Shown here: positions 6,387 to 13,019 of the stretch, in pieces
Position numbering within the stretch: the first letter of the stretch is position 1
How the letters are laid out: the number at the start of each line of letters is the position of its first letter
DNA from: Bordetella parapertussis
GTDB taxonomy: Bacteria; Pseudomonadota; Gammaproteobacteria; Burkholderiales; Burkholderiaceae_B
NCBI GenBank assembly: GCA_945883615.1
Contig: CAMCYB010000049.1
Location: forward strand, 1 to 13,019
Length of the DNA: 13,019 bases
Direction of reading: 5' to 3'
Program-made: the position numbers and the translations under genes
The notes under the pieces: model-generated
What the model was told of the DNA's origin: nothing
The model's database searches: none
Seen by the model: the letters and a program-made list of their open reading frames with translations, nothing else

Positions 6387-7732
6387 CACTTGAAAAAAAA
6401 CGCATTGCAGTTGTGGGTTCTGGTATTTCAGGCTTGTCAGCTGCATGGTTGCTGCAATTTAAAAATGAGGTTGTACTGTTTGAGTCGGGCGCTTATTTTG
6501 GTGGTCATGCCAATACTGTTGACGTCACCCTTGAGGGCAAAACTTACCCTGTCGATACAGGGTTTTTAGTACTCAATGAACTCACTTACCCCAATCTGCT
6601 TGCCCTCTTTAAAAGTTTAGACGTTCAAACCCATGCTAGCCAGATGACCTTTGGCGTGTCAATTGAAAGCCCTGATGTAGAGTGGGCGGGTACCTCGTTA
6701 GCGACTGTTTTTGCGCAAAAACGTAACATTTTTAGGCCTGCATTTTTAAGTATGCTTTCTGACATCGTGCGCTTTAACCGCCTTGCCCAAACTTATCTTG
6801 ACCAATCGTTGGTCGACCCCATTACGCTTGGTCAATTGTTGCAGCGTCATCGTTATGGCCAATCGATGCAAGACTGGTATTTATTACCGATGGCCGCTGC
6901 AATTTGGTCATCATCAGTGCGTGATATTTTGGAATTTCCAGCTGCAACGTTTTTACGCTTTTGTATCAATCATCGTTTATTGCAAGTGAGCCAACGCCCT
7001 CAGTGGCGAACCGTTTTGGGGGGCTCGCGCACGTATGTGAAAGCAATTATTGATCAGTTAGCCGATGCCAGGCTTCAAACGCCGGTAAAAACAATTAAAC
7101 GTTTTGATGACTATGTACTCGTTAATGAAGAACGCTTCGATGCGGTTGTGATGGCTTGTCATGCCCCCACAGCGCTTAAGTTGCTTGACGCTCACCCCGA
7201 TGAAACAGCCGCCCTGGGTGGGTTTCGGTATCAAACTAATTATGCTGTTTTACATACAGATAAAAATTTATTACCTCGCCGTAAGTCAGTTTGGTCAGCC
7301 TGGAATTATGCGATGGCAGGGGGTGATGAACAAGATCGGCCCACCTCAGTGTCATACCTGATTAATCTATTACAACCCTTACCGTTTAAAACCCCCGTGA
7401 TTGTCAGTTTAAATTCACATAGGCAACCAGACCCTGCTCACGTTATACAAACCTTTAAGTATGAGCACCCCGTCATGGATTCTGCAGCACTGGTTGCGCA
7501 ACAATCATTACCCCGCTTGCAAGGCCAACGCCGCACGTGGTTTTGTGGGGCATGGTGTGGTTATGGGTTTCACGAAGACGGCTTGAAATCTGCCATGGCA
7601 GTTGCGCAAGCGTTTGGGGTCAGGGCGCCTTGGGTTGAAGCAGAACCTGCCTCACCTGTCGCCTCATCCATTCTTGTACCACCTGCAGCAATTAAAACTG
7701 ATTCGCCACAACAGGCCGTACATGCAGAATAG
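6383..7732 (+). CDS. FAD-dependent oxidoreductase (COG2907 / amine-oxidase-like)
   Basis: A 449-residue flavoprotein. The N-terminal Rossmann dinucleotide site is VVGSGISGLSAAW (10-22), with the ribose-binding glutamate E34 in VLFES, then GGHANT (40-45) and the family signature PVDTGFLVLNE (56-66). The C-terminal FAD-contacting segment WFCGAWCGYGFHEDGLKSA starts at residue 386. This family resembles phytoene desaturases and amine oxidases and occurs repeatedly next to DUF1365 and CFA-synthase-like genes. A role as a desaturase or oxidase of a methylated phospholipid acyl chain is inferred by analogy with the Rhodobacter furan fatty acid pathway; the substrate is not visible in the sequence. 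The start overlaps the preceding stop by 4 bp, and the next gene starts 11 bp before its own stop. Confidence 0.9.
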   Translation: MTLEKKRIAVVGSGISGLSAAWLLQFKNEVVLFESGAYFGGHANTVDVTLEGKTYPVDTGFLVLNELTYPNLLALFKSLDVQTHASQMTFGVSIESPDVEWAGTSLATVFAQKRNIFRPAFLSMLSDIVRFNRLAQTYLDQSLVDPITLGQLLQRHRYGQSMQDWYLLPMAAAIWSSSVRDILEFPAATFLRFCINHRLLQVSQRPQWRTVLGGSRTYVKAIIDQLADARLQTPVKTIKRFDDYVLVNEERFDAVVMACHAPTALKLLDAHPDETAALGGFRYQTNYAVLHTDKNLLPRRKSVWSAWNYAMAGGDEQDRPTSVSYLINLLQPLPFKTPVIVSLNSHRQPDPAHVIQTFKYEHPVMDSAALVAQQSLPRLQGQRRTWFCGAWCGYGFHEDGLKSAMAVAQAFGVRAPWVEAEPASPVASSILVPPAAIKTDSPQQAVHAE

Positions 7733-8552
7733 CTTGCAACAAACGATGCCAAATATAAAATTGGGTGATGCCATTGTGATGCATGCACGCCTAAGACCTT
7801 TTGTGCATCGATTTGTTTACCGAGTGTTTTGCTTGCAAATTAGGCTTGATAACCCAGAGGGGTTGAGCAAACTAAACACATGGTTGTTTGGTGTCAATAA
7901 AAAACGCGCGGTTAGTTTTATGAATGCTGACCACGGGGCACGCGATGGCTCAGATTTAATGGTTTGGTTGAAACAAACCTTACATTCCTCTGGGCACGAG
8001 TTGCCTGAGGGTCAAGTATGGTTGCAATGCTTTCCTCGTATTTTGGGGTATGTGTTTAACCCTGTGAGTTTTTGGATGTTGCATGACCAAAAAGGCCAAT
8101 TATGTCTATTGTTAGCTGAGGTCAATAATACCTTCGGACAAAAACATCAGTATGTTTTGTCAAATGCAAAAGGTGGGGGGTTGCAGGCAGACTGTCCGCT
8201 CATTTGTGAAAAAGTTTTTCATGTGTCACCTTTTTGTCCGGTACAAGGCCAGTACAAGTTTGCCATTCAGCAAACATCAAAGGGTGAAAAAATTTCTATT
8301 AATTATTTTGACGATGTCACCGTTGAGCAAGCACTTGTCTTAACAGCCATCACCACTCAGTTTCAAACCTTCACCACAGCAGCGCTACTCAGACGTTTGC
8401 TACGTATGCCCTTGATGACATTTGGTGTTGTGGCTCGAATTCATTGGCAAGCATTTAAATTATGGCGCCAAGGTGCCAAGTTTCATTCAACCCCACCGCT
8501 TCCTAAACATACTGTGACATCAAACAAAGGGGTCAACCTTGAGCACGACTGA
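7722..8552 (+). CDS. DUF1365 family protein
   Basis: A 276-residue protein of the DUF1365 family (typical length about 240-280). Conserved blocks: MHARLRPFVHRFVYRVF (20-36), FPRILGYVFNPVSFWMLHD (104-122) and LAEVNNTFGQKHQYVL (131-146). The biochemical function of the family is unknown; its genes are strongly linked with COG2907 flavoproteins and CFA-synthase-like methyltransferases, as here, suggesting a shared lipid-modification step. I start at ATG 7722, which has CAGG seven bases upstream and overlaps the flavoprotein gene by 11 bp. The frame is open back to 7602, but that extension carries no family similarity. ATG 7746 is possible but has no ribosome site. The end overlaps the next gene by 14 bp. 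Confidence 0.9.
   Translation: MQNSLQQTMPNIKLGDAIVMHARLRPFVHRFVYRVFCLQIRLDNPEGLSKLNTWLFGVNKKRAVSFMNADHGARDGSDLMVWLKQTLHSSGHELPEGQVWLQCFPRILGYVFNPVSFWMLHDQKGQLCLLLAEVNNTFGQKHQYVLSNAKGGGLQADCPLICEKVFHVSPFCPVQGQYKFAIQQTSKGEKISINYFDDVTVEQALVLTAITTQFQTFTTAALLRRLLRMPLMTFGVVARIHWQAFKLWRQGAKFHSTPPLPKHTVTSNKGVNLEHD
8526..8532 (+). promoter_or_regulatory. Shine-Dalgarno that selects a TTG start
   Basis: AAAGGGG lies six bases before TTG 8539 and inside the end of the DUF1365 gene. It is the strongest reason for placing the methyltransferase start at TTG 8539 rather than at the first in-frame ATG, 18 codons later. Confidence 0.7.
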
Positions 8553-9789
8553 TCGCGAACAGACTCTTGCCGTGACAAGCCATCGCTCGATCATGGCTCG
8601 TATTTTATTGGCTGAACTCAGTCAAACGCAGGAAGGTCTGATTCACTTTACCGACCCAGATGGTCAAACTTATGCGTTTGGGCAACCCAATGCTGACTTA
8701 AAAGCAGACCTTCATATTTTAGATTGGCGAGCCGCTTCGTTGATGATTCGTCAAGGTGATGTTGGTTTTGCCCTTGCGTTGAGCCGCGGCTGGTTAAAAA
8801 CACCCGATATGCGCAGCTTGTTTCTCATTGCCTTGCGTAATGAAAACCATGTTGACACCGTTCATGGCCGTTGGTGGCCACTATTATTAAAACGTTTAGT
8901 GCATTGGGTATTACGTGACAACAGTCGTCGTGGCAGCCGTAAAAATATTATTAGTCATTACGACTTAGGTAATCACTTTTATGAATTGTGGCTCGACCCC
9001 ACCATGAGCTATTCGTCTGCGTGGTTTGGTCGAGCCGACAAACGACCCGACCATGAAGCCGCAATTTCAACAGACGCACTAGTTGTCGGTCAACAAGCTA
9101 AATATGACCATATCATTGACACGTTGCAGGCTAAAACAGGCGATCGCGTTTTAGAAATCGGCTGTGGTTGGGGTGGTTTTGCGCAAAGAGCGGCAGAGCG
9201 CGGTCTTCATGTCTATGGCGTGACGATTTCAGATGCTCAATTAAATTGGGCACAAGAGAAAATATCAAAGTCAGGGTTTAGCCAGCAGGTTGAACTGGTT
9301 CGACAAGATTATCGAGATATTCAAGGGCAGTTTGACCACATTGTTTCAATTGAAATGTTTGAAGCAGTTGGCATGCGGCATTGGACGACATATTTTGATA
9401 CGCTAAAAAAATGTCTTAAACCTGGTGGTCGTGCCGTTTTACAAGTAATCGATATGGCTGATCAATATTTTGATCATTACAAAAAACATACCGATTTTAT
9501 TCAGCAGTTTATTTTCCCTGGTGGTATGTTGCCAAGCCCTTTGCATATGCGTCAGGGTGCTGCAAAAGCGGGTTTACATGTTGAGTCATCAATAAGCTTT
9601 GGTTTCGATTATGCCCGTACTTTACGAACTTGGCTTGAACGCTTTGACGCTCAAATCATCGCAATAAGAGCACAAGGTTTTAGCGAGTCGTTTGTTCAAC
9701 TTTGGCGTATGTATCTTGTTTACTGCGAAGTTGCCTTTCTTGAATCTCGAACGGATGTCAAACAATGGACACTTTCTCGACCCCTATAA
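8539..9789 (+). CDS. Cyclopropane-fatty-acyl-phospholipid synthase family SAM methyltransferase
   Basis: A 416-residue enzyme (E. coli Cfa has 382) that should transfer a methyl or methylene group from SAM to a double bond in a membrane phospholipid acyl chain. Visible features: HYDLGNHFYELWLDPTMSYS (140-159), the SAM-binding loop LEIGCGWGG (205-213), YGVTIS (226-231), IEMFEAVG (271-278), KPGGRAVLQ (294-302) and FIFPGGMLPS (324-333). Aligned by eye with E. coli Cfa, the bicarbonate-site residues are partly changed: Glu239, Ile268 and Tyr317 correspond to E275, I304 and Y358, but Cys139 is Ser160 and His266 is Gln302. Gln at that place also occurs in plant cyclopropane synthases, so activity is likely, but the product could be a cyclopropane or a mid-chain methylated acyl chain (as with Rhodobacter UfaM). 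The start is TTG, supported by AAAGGGG. The end overlaps the next gene by 25 bp. Confidence 0.93.
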   Translation: MSTTDREQTLAVTSHRSIMARILLAELSQTQEGLIHFTDPDGQTYAFGQPNADLKADLHILDWRAASLMIRQGDVGFALALSRGWLKTPDMRSLFLIALRNENHVDTVHGRWWPLLLKRLVHWVLRDNSRRGSRKNIISHYDLGNHFYELWLDPTMSYSSAWFGRADKRPDHEAAISTDALVVGQQAKYDHIIDTLQAKTGDRVLEIGCGWGGFAQRAAERGLHVYGVTISDAQLNWAQEKISKSGFSQQVELVRQDYRDIQGQFDHIVSIEMFEAVGMRHWTTYFDTLKKCLKPGGRAVLQVIDMADQYFDHYKKHTDFIQQFIFPGGMLPSPLHMRQGAAKAGLHVESSISFGFDYARTLRTWLERFDAQIIAIRAQGFSESFVQLWRMYLVYCEVAFLESRTDVKQWTLSRPL

Positions 9790-10307
9790 AATTATTTTTA
9801 ATTAAATACCTGACACTGGGTTGTTTGTTATTTGCTCTTGGTGCAACACCTGTGCAGGCCAGTTGGCAAACACTTTTGCCCAATGCCAAACCGGTTGGTT
9901 CAGGTGAGCTGCGTCGGTTCGGTTTTCTAATTTATGATGCACAGTTTTTCACCTCATCTGGGCTTTTCAGCCCAAATCAACCGTTTGCCTTGCAACTTGT
10001 TTATGCCCGAACCATTGCAAAAAATCGAATCGTTACGGCCTCTCTTGATGAGTTAGAAAATTTAGGTTTTGATGTTGGTGCCAACCCTCAATGGCGCGCC
10101 GAACTTGAAAAGGTTTTGGCTGATGTGAAAGAAGGCGACACACTGACGGGCGTATATTTGCCAGGTCAGGGCGCAGTCTTTTTCTTAAATGATCAACTCA
10201 CCGGGCGTCTTGATGACTCGTTGGCACAAGCTTTTTTCTCAATATGGTTTGATCCGCGAACCAGCGAACCTGAGTTAAGAACTGCGCTCATTGGCGAGTC
10301 AAAGTAA
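9765..10307 (+). CDS. Chalcone-isomerase-like protein 2, exported
   Basis: A 180-residue protein with an N-terminal signal peptide: basic start (KLFLIKY), hydrophobic core LTLGCLLFALGAT and a likely cut after PVQA, before SWQTLL (about residue 32-33). The mature part is a chalcone-isomerase-like domain (Chalcone_3 type) with GSGELRRFGFLIYDAQFF, SGLFSPNQPFALQLVYAR, LTGVYLPGQGAVFF and the C-terminal SIWFDPRTSEPELRTALIG. It is a paralogue of the first operon gene but predicted periplasmic. In many proteobacteria a single exported copy accompanies the CFA/DUF1365/DUF3833 set; having both forms suggests one acts on each side of the inner membrane (inference). Start ATG 9765 has a weak GGA nine bases upstream. 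The stop and the MFS start share one base (TAATG). Confidence 0.85.
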   Translation: MDTFSTPIKLFLIKYLTLGCLLFALGATPVQASWQTLLPNAKPVGSGELRRFGFLIYDAQFFTSSGLFSPNQPFALQLVYARTIAKNRIVTASLDELENLGFDVGANPQWRAELEKVLADVKEGDTLTGVYLPGQGAVFFLNDQLTGRLDDSLAQAFFSIWFDPRTSEPELRTALIGESK

Positions 10308-11557
10308 TGCTGACTTCAAGTGCAATGGCTCGGTACAGCGTGCTGTCATTGCCTTTGGCCATGGCCATGTTACCAGTCTACATGATTGCGCCTAAATTTT
10401 ACGCTGATAACTTGGGGGTGAGTTTGTCTGCCCTCGGTATCTGTTTATTAATTGTGCGCTTGTTCGATACGATTCAAGACCCACTGATTGGGCGTTGGGT
10501 TGATACACTCAGCCGCTACCGTCACGGTTGGTCAATCTTAATCACCGTTGCTGCGGTGTTGTTAGCAATTGGTTTTATTGCATTGTTTATGCCCAGTGTG
10601 ACAGGCGAAGTGCCTTTGCTGATTTGGTTGTCTTTGAGCCTAGTGGTGGTTTACACCGCACACAGTCTCATCAATATTTGCTATTTGGCATGGGGCGCAC
10701 GTTTGACCGATGTGGTTGAAGGCCGGGCACGTGTCACGGCTTGGCGTGAGGCGGTTGGTGTAGTGGGGGTTGTATTGGCCTCAGTATTGCCCGCCTATTG
10801 GGCGAGTACACAGGGTGCTTTAACAGGTTATGCCTGGTTTGCGTATTGCTTTGTTGTGATTTTGTTGGTGACCACATTTATTACCTTAAAGTTTGCACCC
10901 CGCCCTGCAACCGTTGTTTTGCCAAATCATTCAAACTGGAAAACACCCCTTGCAGACAAGGCCGTCAGGCGTTTGTATGTCTTTTATTTTTTTAATGCGA
11001 CCTCAGTTGCCTTGCCGGCAACGCTGATTTTGTTTTATGTTGACGACGTATTGCAAACCCCAGACCTCACTGGTTTATTTTTAGCTGTTTATTTTTTATC
11101 TGGCTTGTTGACGCTGCCGTTATGGGTCAAATTGGCTGACCGTGTGACTAAAGTGAGGGCGTGGGCGTTGGGCGCGATCGTGGCTAGTTTTGCTTTGGTT
11201 TGGGCAGCCACTTTAGGGCAGGGCGATGTTTGGGCCTACGCTACGATTTGTGCCTTTGCGGGTGCTGCTTTAGGCGCTGATTTAGCTTTGCCACCAGCCA
11301 TGTTAGCTGATGCCATTCCACCTCAACAACGATCAAGTACAGGTTTATATTTTGGTGTTTGGGCCTTACTTGCAAAGTTTTCATTAGCGATTGCTGCAGG
11401 TGTTTCACTACCAACACTCGCTTGGTTAGGTTATCAACCAGGCAACCCCACTACGGCTGCATCATTACCCATTTGGTATGCCGTTTTACCCATTTCTTTC
11501 AAGTTATGTGCACTACTTGTGATCAAACCTTGGCGCTCAAGTTATGTCACACCTTAA
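10307..11557 (+). CDS. MFS transporter, GPH/MFS_2-like
   Basis: A 416-residue inner-membrane protein with about 11-12 hydrophobic helices. The N-terminus has the features of the glycoside-pentoside-hexuronide:cation symporter/MFS_2 family: LPVYMIAPKFYADNLGVS (22-39) and RLFDTIQDPLIGRWVD (51-66), the latter being the family form of the MFS loop 2-3 motif. The second half carries ALPPAMLADAIPPQQRSS (from about residue 326), matching the family's helix 8-9 region. Members with this operon context are generally annotated as sugar symporters, but no sugar gene is present here; MFS_2 proteins also include lipid transporters, so movement of a lipid or its precursor is a reasonable guess (inference). 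The gene is coupled to the previous one by TAATG, and the lipoprotein gene starts 22 bp after its stop. Confidence 0.87.
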   Translation: MLTSSAMARYSVLSLPLAMAMLPVYMIAPKFYADNLGVSLSALGICLLIVRLFDTIQDPLIGRWVDTLSRYRHGWSILITVAAVLLAIGFIALFMPSVTGEVPLLIWLSLSLVVVYTAHSLINICYLAWGARLTDVVEGRARVTAWREAVGVVGVVLASVLPAYWASTQGALTGYAWFAYCFVVILLVTTFITLKFAPRPATVVLPNHSNWKTPLADKAVRRLYVFYFFNATSVALPATLILFYVDDVLQTPDLTGLFLAVYFLSGLLTLPLWVKLADRVTKVRAWALGAIVASFALVWAATLGQGDVWAYATICAFAGAALGADLALPPAMLADAIPPQQRSSTGLYFGVWALLAKFSLAIAAGVSLPTLAWLGYQPGNPTTAASLPIWYAVLPISFKLCALLVIKPWRSSYVTP

Positions 11558-11564
11558 TACGTTT

Positions 11565-11571
11565 AAAGGAG
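11565..11571 (+). promoter_or_regulatory. Shine-Dalgarno that selects a GTG start
   Basis: AAAGGAG lies eight bases before GTG 11580. It shows that the lipoprotein gene starts at GTG 11580 and not at the upstream in-frame ATG 11544, which would add 12 residues before the signal peptide and overlap the MFS gene. Confidence 0.8.
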
Positions 11572-11579
11572 TTTTTATC

Positions 11580-12128
11580 GTGAAATTTAAAGCCCTGATT
11601 GCAAGTATCTCAGCAGCCCTATTGACCGCTTGTGGTAGCGTTGACGTTGAAACTTACGCTAAACAAACGCCTGTGCTTGAGTTGCATCGCTATTTTGATG
11701 GCACCCTTGATGCCTGGGGTATTTTCCAAAAACGCAATGGCGAGTTGGTGCGACGCTTTCACGTTGAAATTATTGGAACGTGGAAGAGTGCTGATGAAGG
11801 TGAGCTTGACGAATACTTTACTTACGATGACGGCGAAAAACAACGCCGCGTCTGGACACTTAAACGTCAACCTGACGGTACTTGGCACGGCACTGCCGAT
11901 GATGTCAATGGTATTGCAATTGGGCGCGTAGCGGGCAATGCACTGCATTGGAAATACATTTTAAAGCTGCCCGTTGATGGCAAAGTTTACGACGTGAACT
12001 TTGATGACTGGATGTGGCAACTCGATGATCAAAGCATGATGAACCGGTCTGTGATGTCTAAGTTCGGTTTTGATTTGGGCGAAGTGACGTTGTTTTTTAA
12101 GAAACGACCTGAGACCAAAACGCAATGA
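11580..12128 (+). CDS. DUF3833 family lipoprotein
   Basis: A 182-residue predicted lipoprotein. From the GTG start the sequence is a classical lipoprotein signal: MKFKALIASISAALLTAC, with lipobox LTAC at residues 15-18 and Cys18 as the lipid-anchored residue. The mature part matches the DUF3833 family in length and in the blocks LELHRYFDGTLDAWGIFQKRNG split around residues 32-53, VEIIGTW, and YDVNFDDWMWQLDDQ near the C-terminus. Its composition suggests a beta-rich, lipocalin-like fold. No biochemical function is established for DUF3833. With Gly at +2 after the Cys it is likely sorted to the outer membrane, where it could bind or carry a modified lipid between membranes (inference). The stop overlaps the next start as ATGA. 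Confidence 0.87.
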   Translation: MKFKALIASISAALLTACGSVDVETYAKQTPVLELHRYFDGTLDAWGIFQKRNGELVRRFHVEIIGTWKSADEGELDEYFTYDDGEKQRRVWTLKRQPDGTWHGTADDVNGIAIGRVAGNALHWKYILKLPVDGKVYDVNFDDWMWQLDDQSMMNRSVMSKFGFDLGEVTLFFKKRPETKTQ

Positions 12129-12907
12129 TATTTAAACCCTTAAATACGCCCCTTGAAGACTGGTCGGGTTGTCGAGTATGGCTGGTTGGGGCTTCCAGTG
12201 GCATTGGTGCCGCCTTGGCGCAAGACTTGTTGGCTCGGGGTGCGCATGTCGTGGTTTCAGCGCGTCGTGAAAGTACATTAAAAGACGTTGTTGCAGATTA
12301 CCCCAATGGGCACGTGCATGCTTTCGATGTGATGCAAACAGCTGACTGGCCTGTTGCACTTGAGCAGGTTGAGCAAATATTGGGAGAAATCGATTTAGTT
12401 GTGTTGGGCGCTGCGCGTTATGACCCACAACACAGCTGGGAAATTGATCTCGCCACCGTTCAAGCCAGCTACGAATTAAACGTGATCAGTATGTACACAG
12501 GGTTGCATACTTTGGTGCCATACTTGCTTAAAAAACCGAACCGGGGTGTGGCTATTATTAGCAGCATAAGTGGCTATACCGGTTTACCCAGAGCCATGGT
12601 TTATGGCGCAACCAAAGCGGCATTGCAAAATCTAACTGAAACGCTGTATTTTGAATTGGCCCCCAAAGGGGTGTCGGTTTATTTAATTAACCCAGGTTTT
12701 GTCAAAACACCGATGACGGCTGCAAATGACTTTCACATGCCATCTTTAATCACACCACAACAAGCTGCCCAAGAGATTAGGGCGGGTTTTGAGAAAGGGC
12801 AGTTTGAAATTGCGTTTCCCAAAGGGTTTGCAACGTCTCTCAGATGGGTGGCACGCTTGCCTTATAAACTACGCTTTTGGCTTTTACACCGCATGACAAA
12901 CATGTAA
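12125..12907 (+). CDS. Short-chain dehydrogenase/reductase (SDR)
   Basis: A 260-residue classical SDR. The NAD(P)-binding motif is GASSGIG (22-28); SARRES after the second strand, with paired arginines, favours NADP(H). LGAAR (94-98) replaces the NNAG stretch, N119 is the helix-4 asparagine, and the catalytic triad is S147, Y160 and K164 in SISGYTGLPRAMVYGATKAAL split over 147-167. PGFVKT (190-195) follows. It should oxidise a hydroxyl or reduce a carbonyl on a lipid-type substrate; the substrate is not evident. It is the last gene of the operon, overlaps the DUF3833 gene by 4 bp, and ends 24 bp before the heptanucleotide repeat array. No terminator hairpin with a T-run is visible in that gap. 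Confidence 0.93.
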   Translation: MIFKPLNTPLEDWSGCRVWLVGASSGIGAALAQDLLARGAHVVVSARRESTLKDVVADYPNGHVHAFDVMQTADWPVALEQVEQILGEIDLVVLGAARYDPQHSWEIDLATVQASYELNVISMYTGLHTLVPYLLKKPNRGVAIISSISGYTGLPRAMVYGATKAALQNLTETLYFELAPKGVSVYLINPGFVKTPMTAANDFHMPSLITPQQAAQEIRAGFEKGQFEIAFPKGFATSLRWVARLPYKLRFWLLHRMTNM

Positions 12908-12931
12908 TGTAAAAGGGTGCTTCAACTTCTA

Positions 12932-13019
12932 AAAGTTCAAAGTTCAAAGTTCAAAGTTCAAAGTTCAAAGTTCAAAGTTCAAAGTTCAAAGTTCAAAGTT
13001 CAAAGTTCAAAGTTCAAAG
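12932..13019. repeat. Perfect tandem heptanucleotide repeat (AAAGTTC)n
   Basis: From 12932 to the window edge the sequence is AAAGTTC repeated 12 times plus four further bases, with no mismatch, and continues beyond the window. A single array of perfect units indicates recent expansion by slipped-strand replication. Because 7 is not a multiple of 3, every plus-strand frame reads the same open seven-codon cycle (K V Q S S K F), while every minus-strand frame meets TGA once per 21 bases. It is not a CRISPR: no spacers are present. Confidence 0.97.

Noticed and set aside
7602..7721. N-terminal extension of the DUF1365 ORF back to ATG 7602
   Set aside because: The added 40 residues lie inside the conserved C-terminal FAD motif region of the upstream gene in another frame and do not resemble the DUF1365 N-terminus.
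11619..11948. ORFs of about 100 codons on both strands inside the DUF3833 gene
   Set aside because: They overlap a gene with a clear lipobox, ribosome site and family blocks; their own sequences show no recognisable features.
12932..13019. CRISPR array at the right edge
   Set aside because: The repeats are 7 bp, directly abutting, and have no spacers, so this is a simple tandem repeat.

Overview
The window looks like a chromosomal segment of a proteobacterium of moderate GC content. A betaproteobacterium of the Burkholderiales type is my best guess. This rests on the combination of a GTP-dependent PEP carboxykinase, a typical proteobacterial RdgC and the lipid-modification cluster on the right. 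It is an inference from gene content, not a taxonomic assignment.

Left part (1-5738). Positions 1-140 hold the end of what is probably an insertion element, abutting the first 80 codons of a TrkH/KtrB-type potassium transporter gene on the minus strand, so that gene is interrupted. Upstream of it, on the same strand, is a CLC chloride channel/antiporter gene. This diverges from pckG (GTP PEP carboxykinase, plus strand). pckG converges, with a 12-bp overlap, on a small unknown gene that follows rdgC with only 2 bp between them. A perfect 10-bp-stem hairpin lies at this convergent junction, inside the unknown gene. A TetR-family regulator gene precedes rdgC on the minus strand.

Right part (5739-12907). 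A short divergent regulatory region separates tetR from a compact eight-gene plus-strand operon. The order is: chalcone-isomerase-like protein 1 (cytoplasmic), FAD-dependent oxidoreductase (COG2907 type), DUF1365 protein, cyclopropane-fatty-acid-synthase-family SAM methyltransferase, chalcone-isomerase-like protein 2 (exported), MFS (GPH/MFS_2) transporter, DUF3833 lipoprotein, short-chain dehydrogenase. Six of the seven junctions overlap by 1-25 bp and the seventh gap is 22 bp, so the genes are almost certainly co-transcribed and translationally coupled. Related sets occur in other proteobacteria, including the RpoE/ChrR singlet-oxygen regulon of Rhodobacter, where related genes act on unsaturated or methylated phospholipid acyl chains. 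Here the adjacent regulator is TetR-like, and inverted half-sites overlap the -10 elements of both divergent promoters. The operon probably modifies membrane acyl chains (methylation or cyclopropanation followed by oxidation/reduction) and handles the products across the envelope; the exact product is unknown.

Right edge. From 12932 to the end of the window, about 12.6 perfect tandem copies of a 7-bp unit (AAAGTTC) begin 24 bp after the last operon gene and run off the window. I saw no rRNA, tRNA or CRISPR array. No stretch longer than 300 bp lacks a gene.
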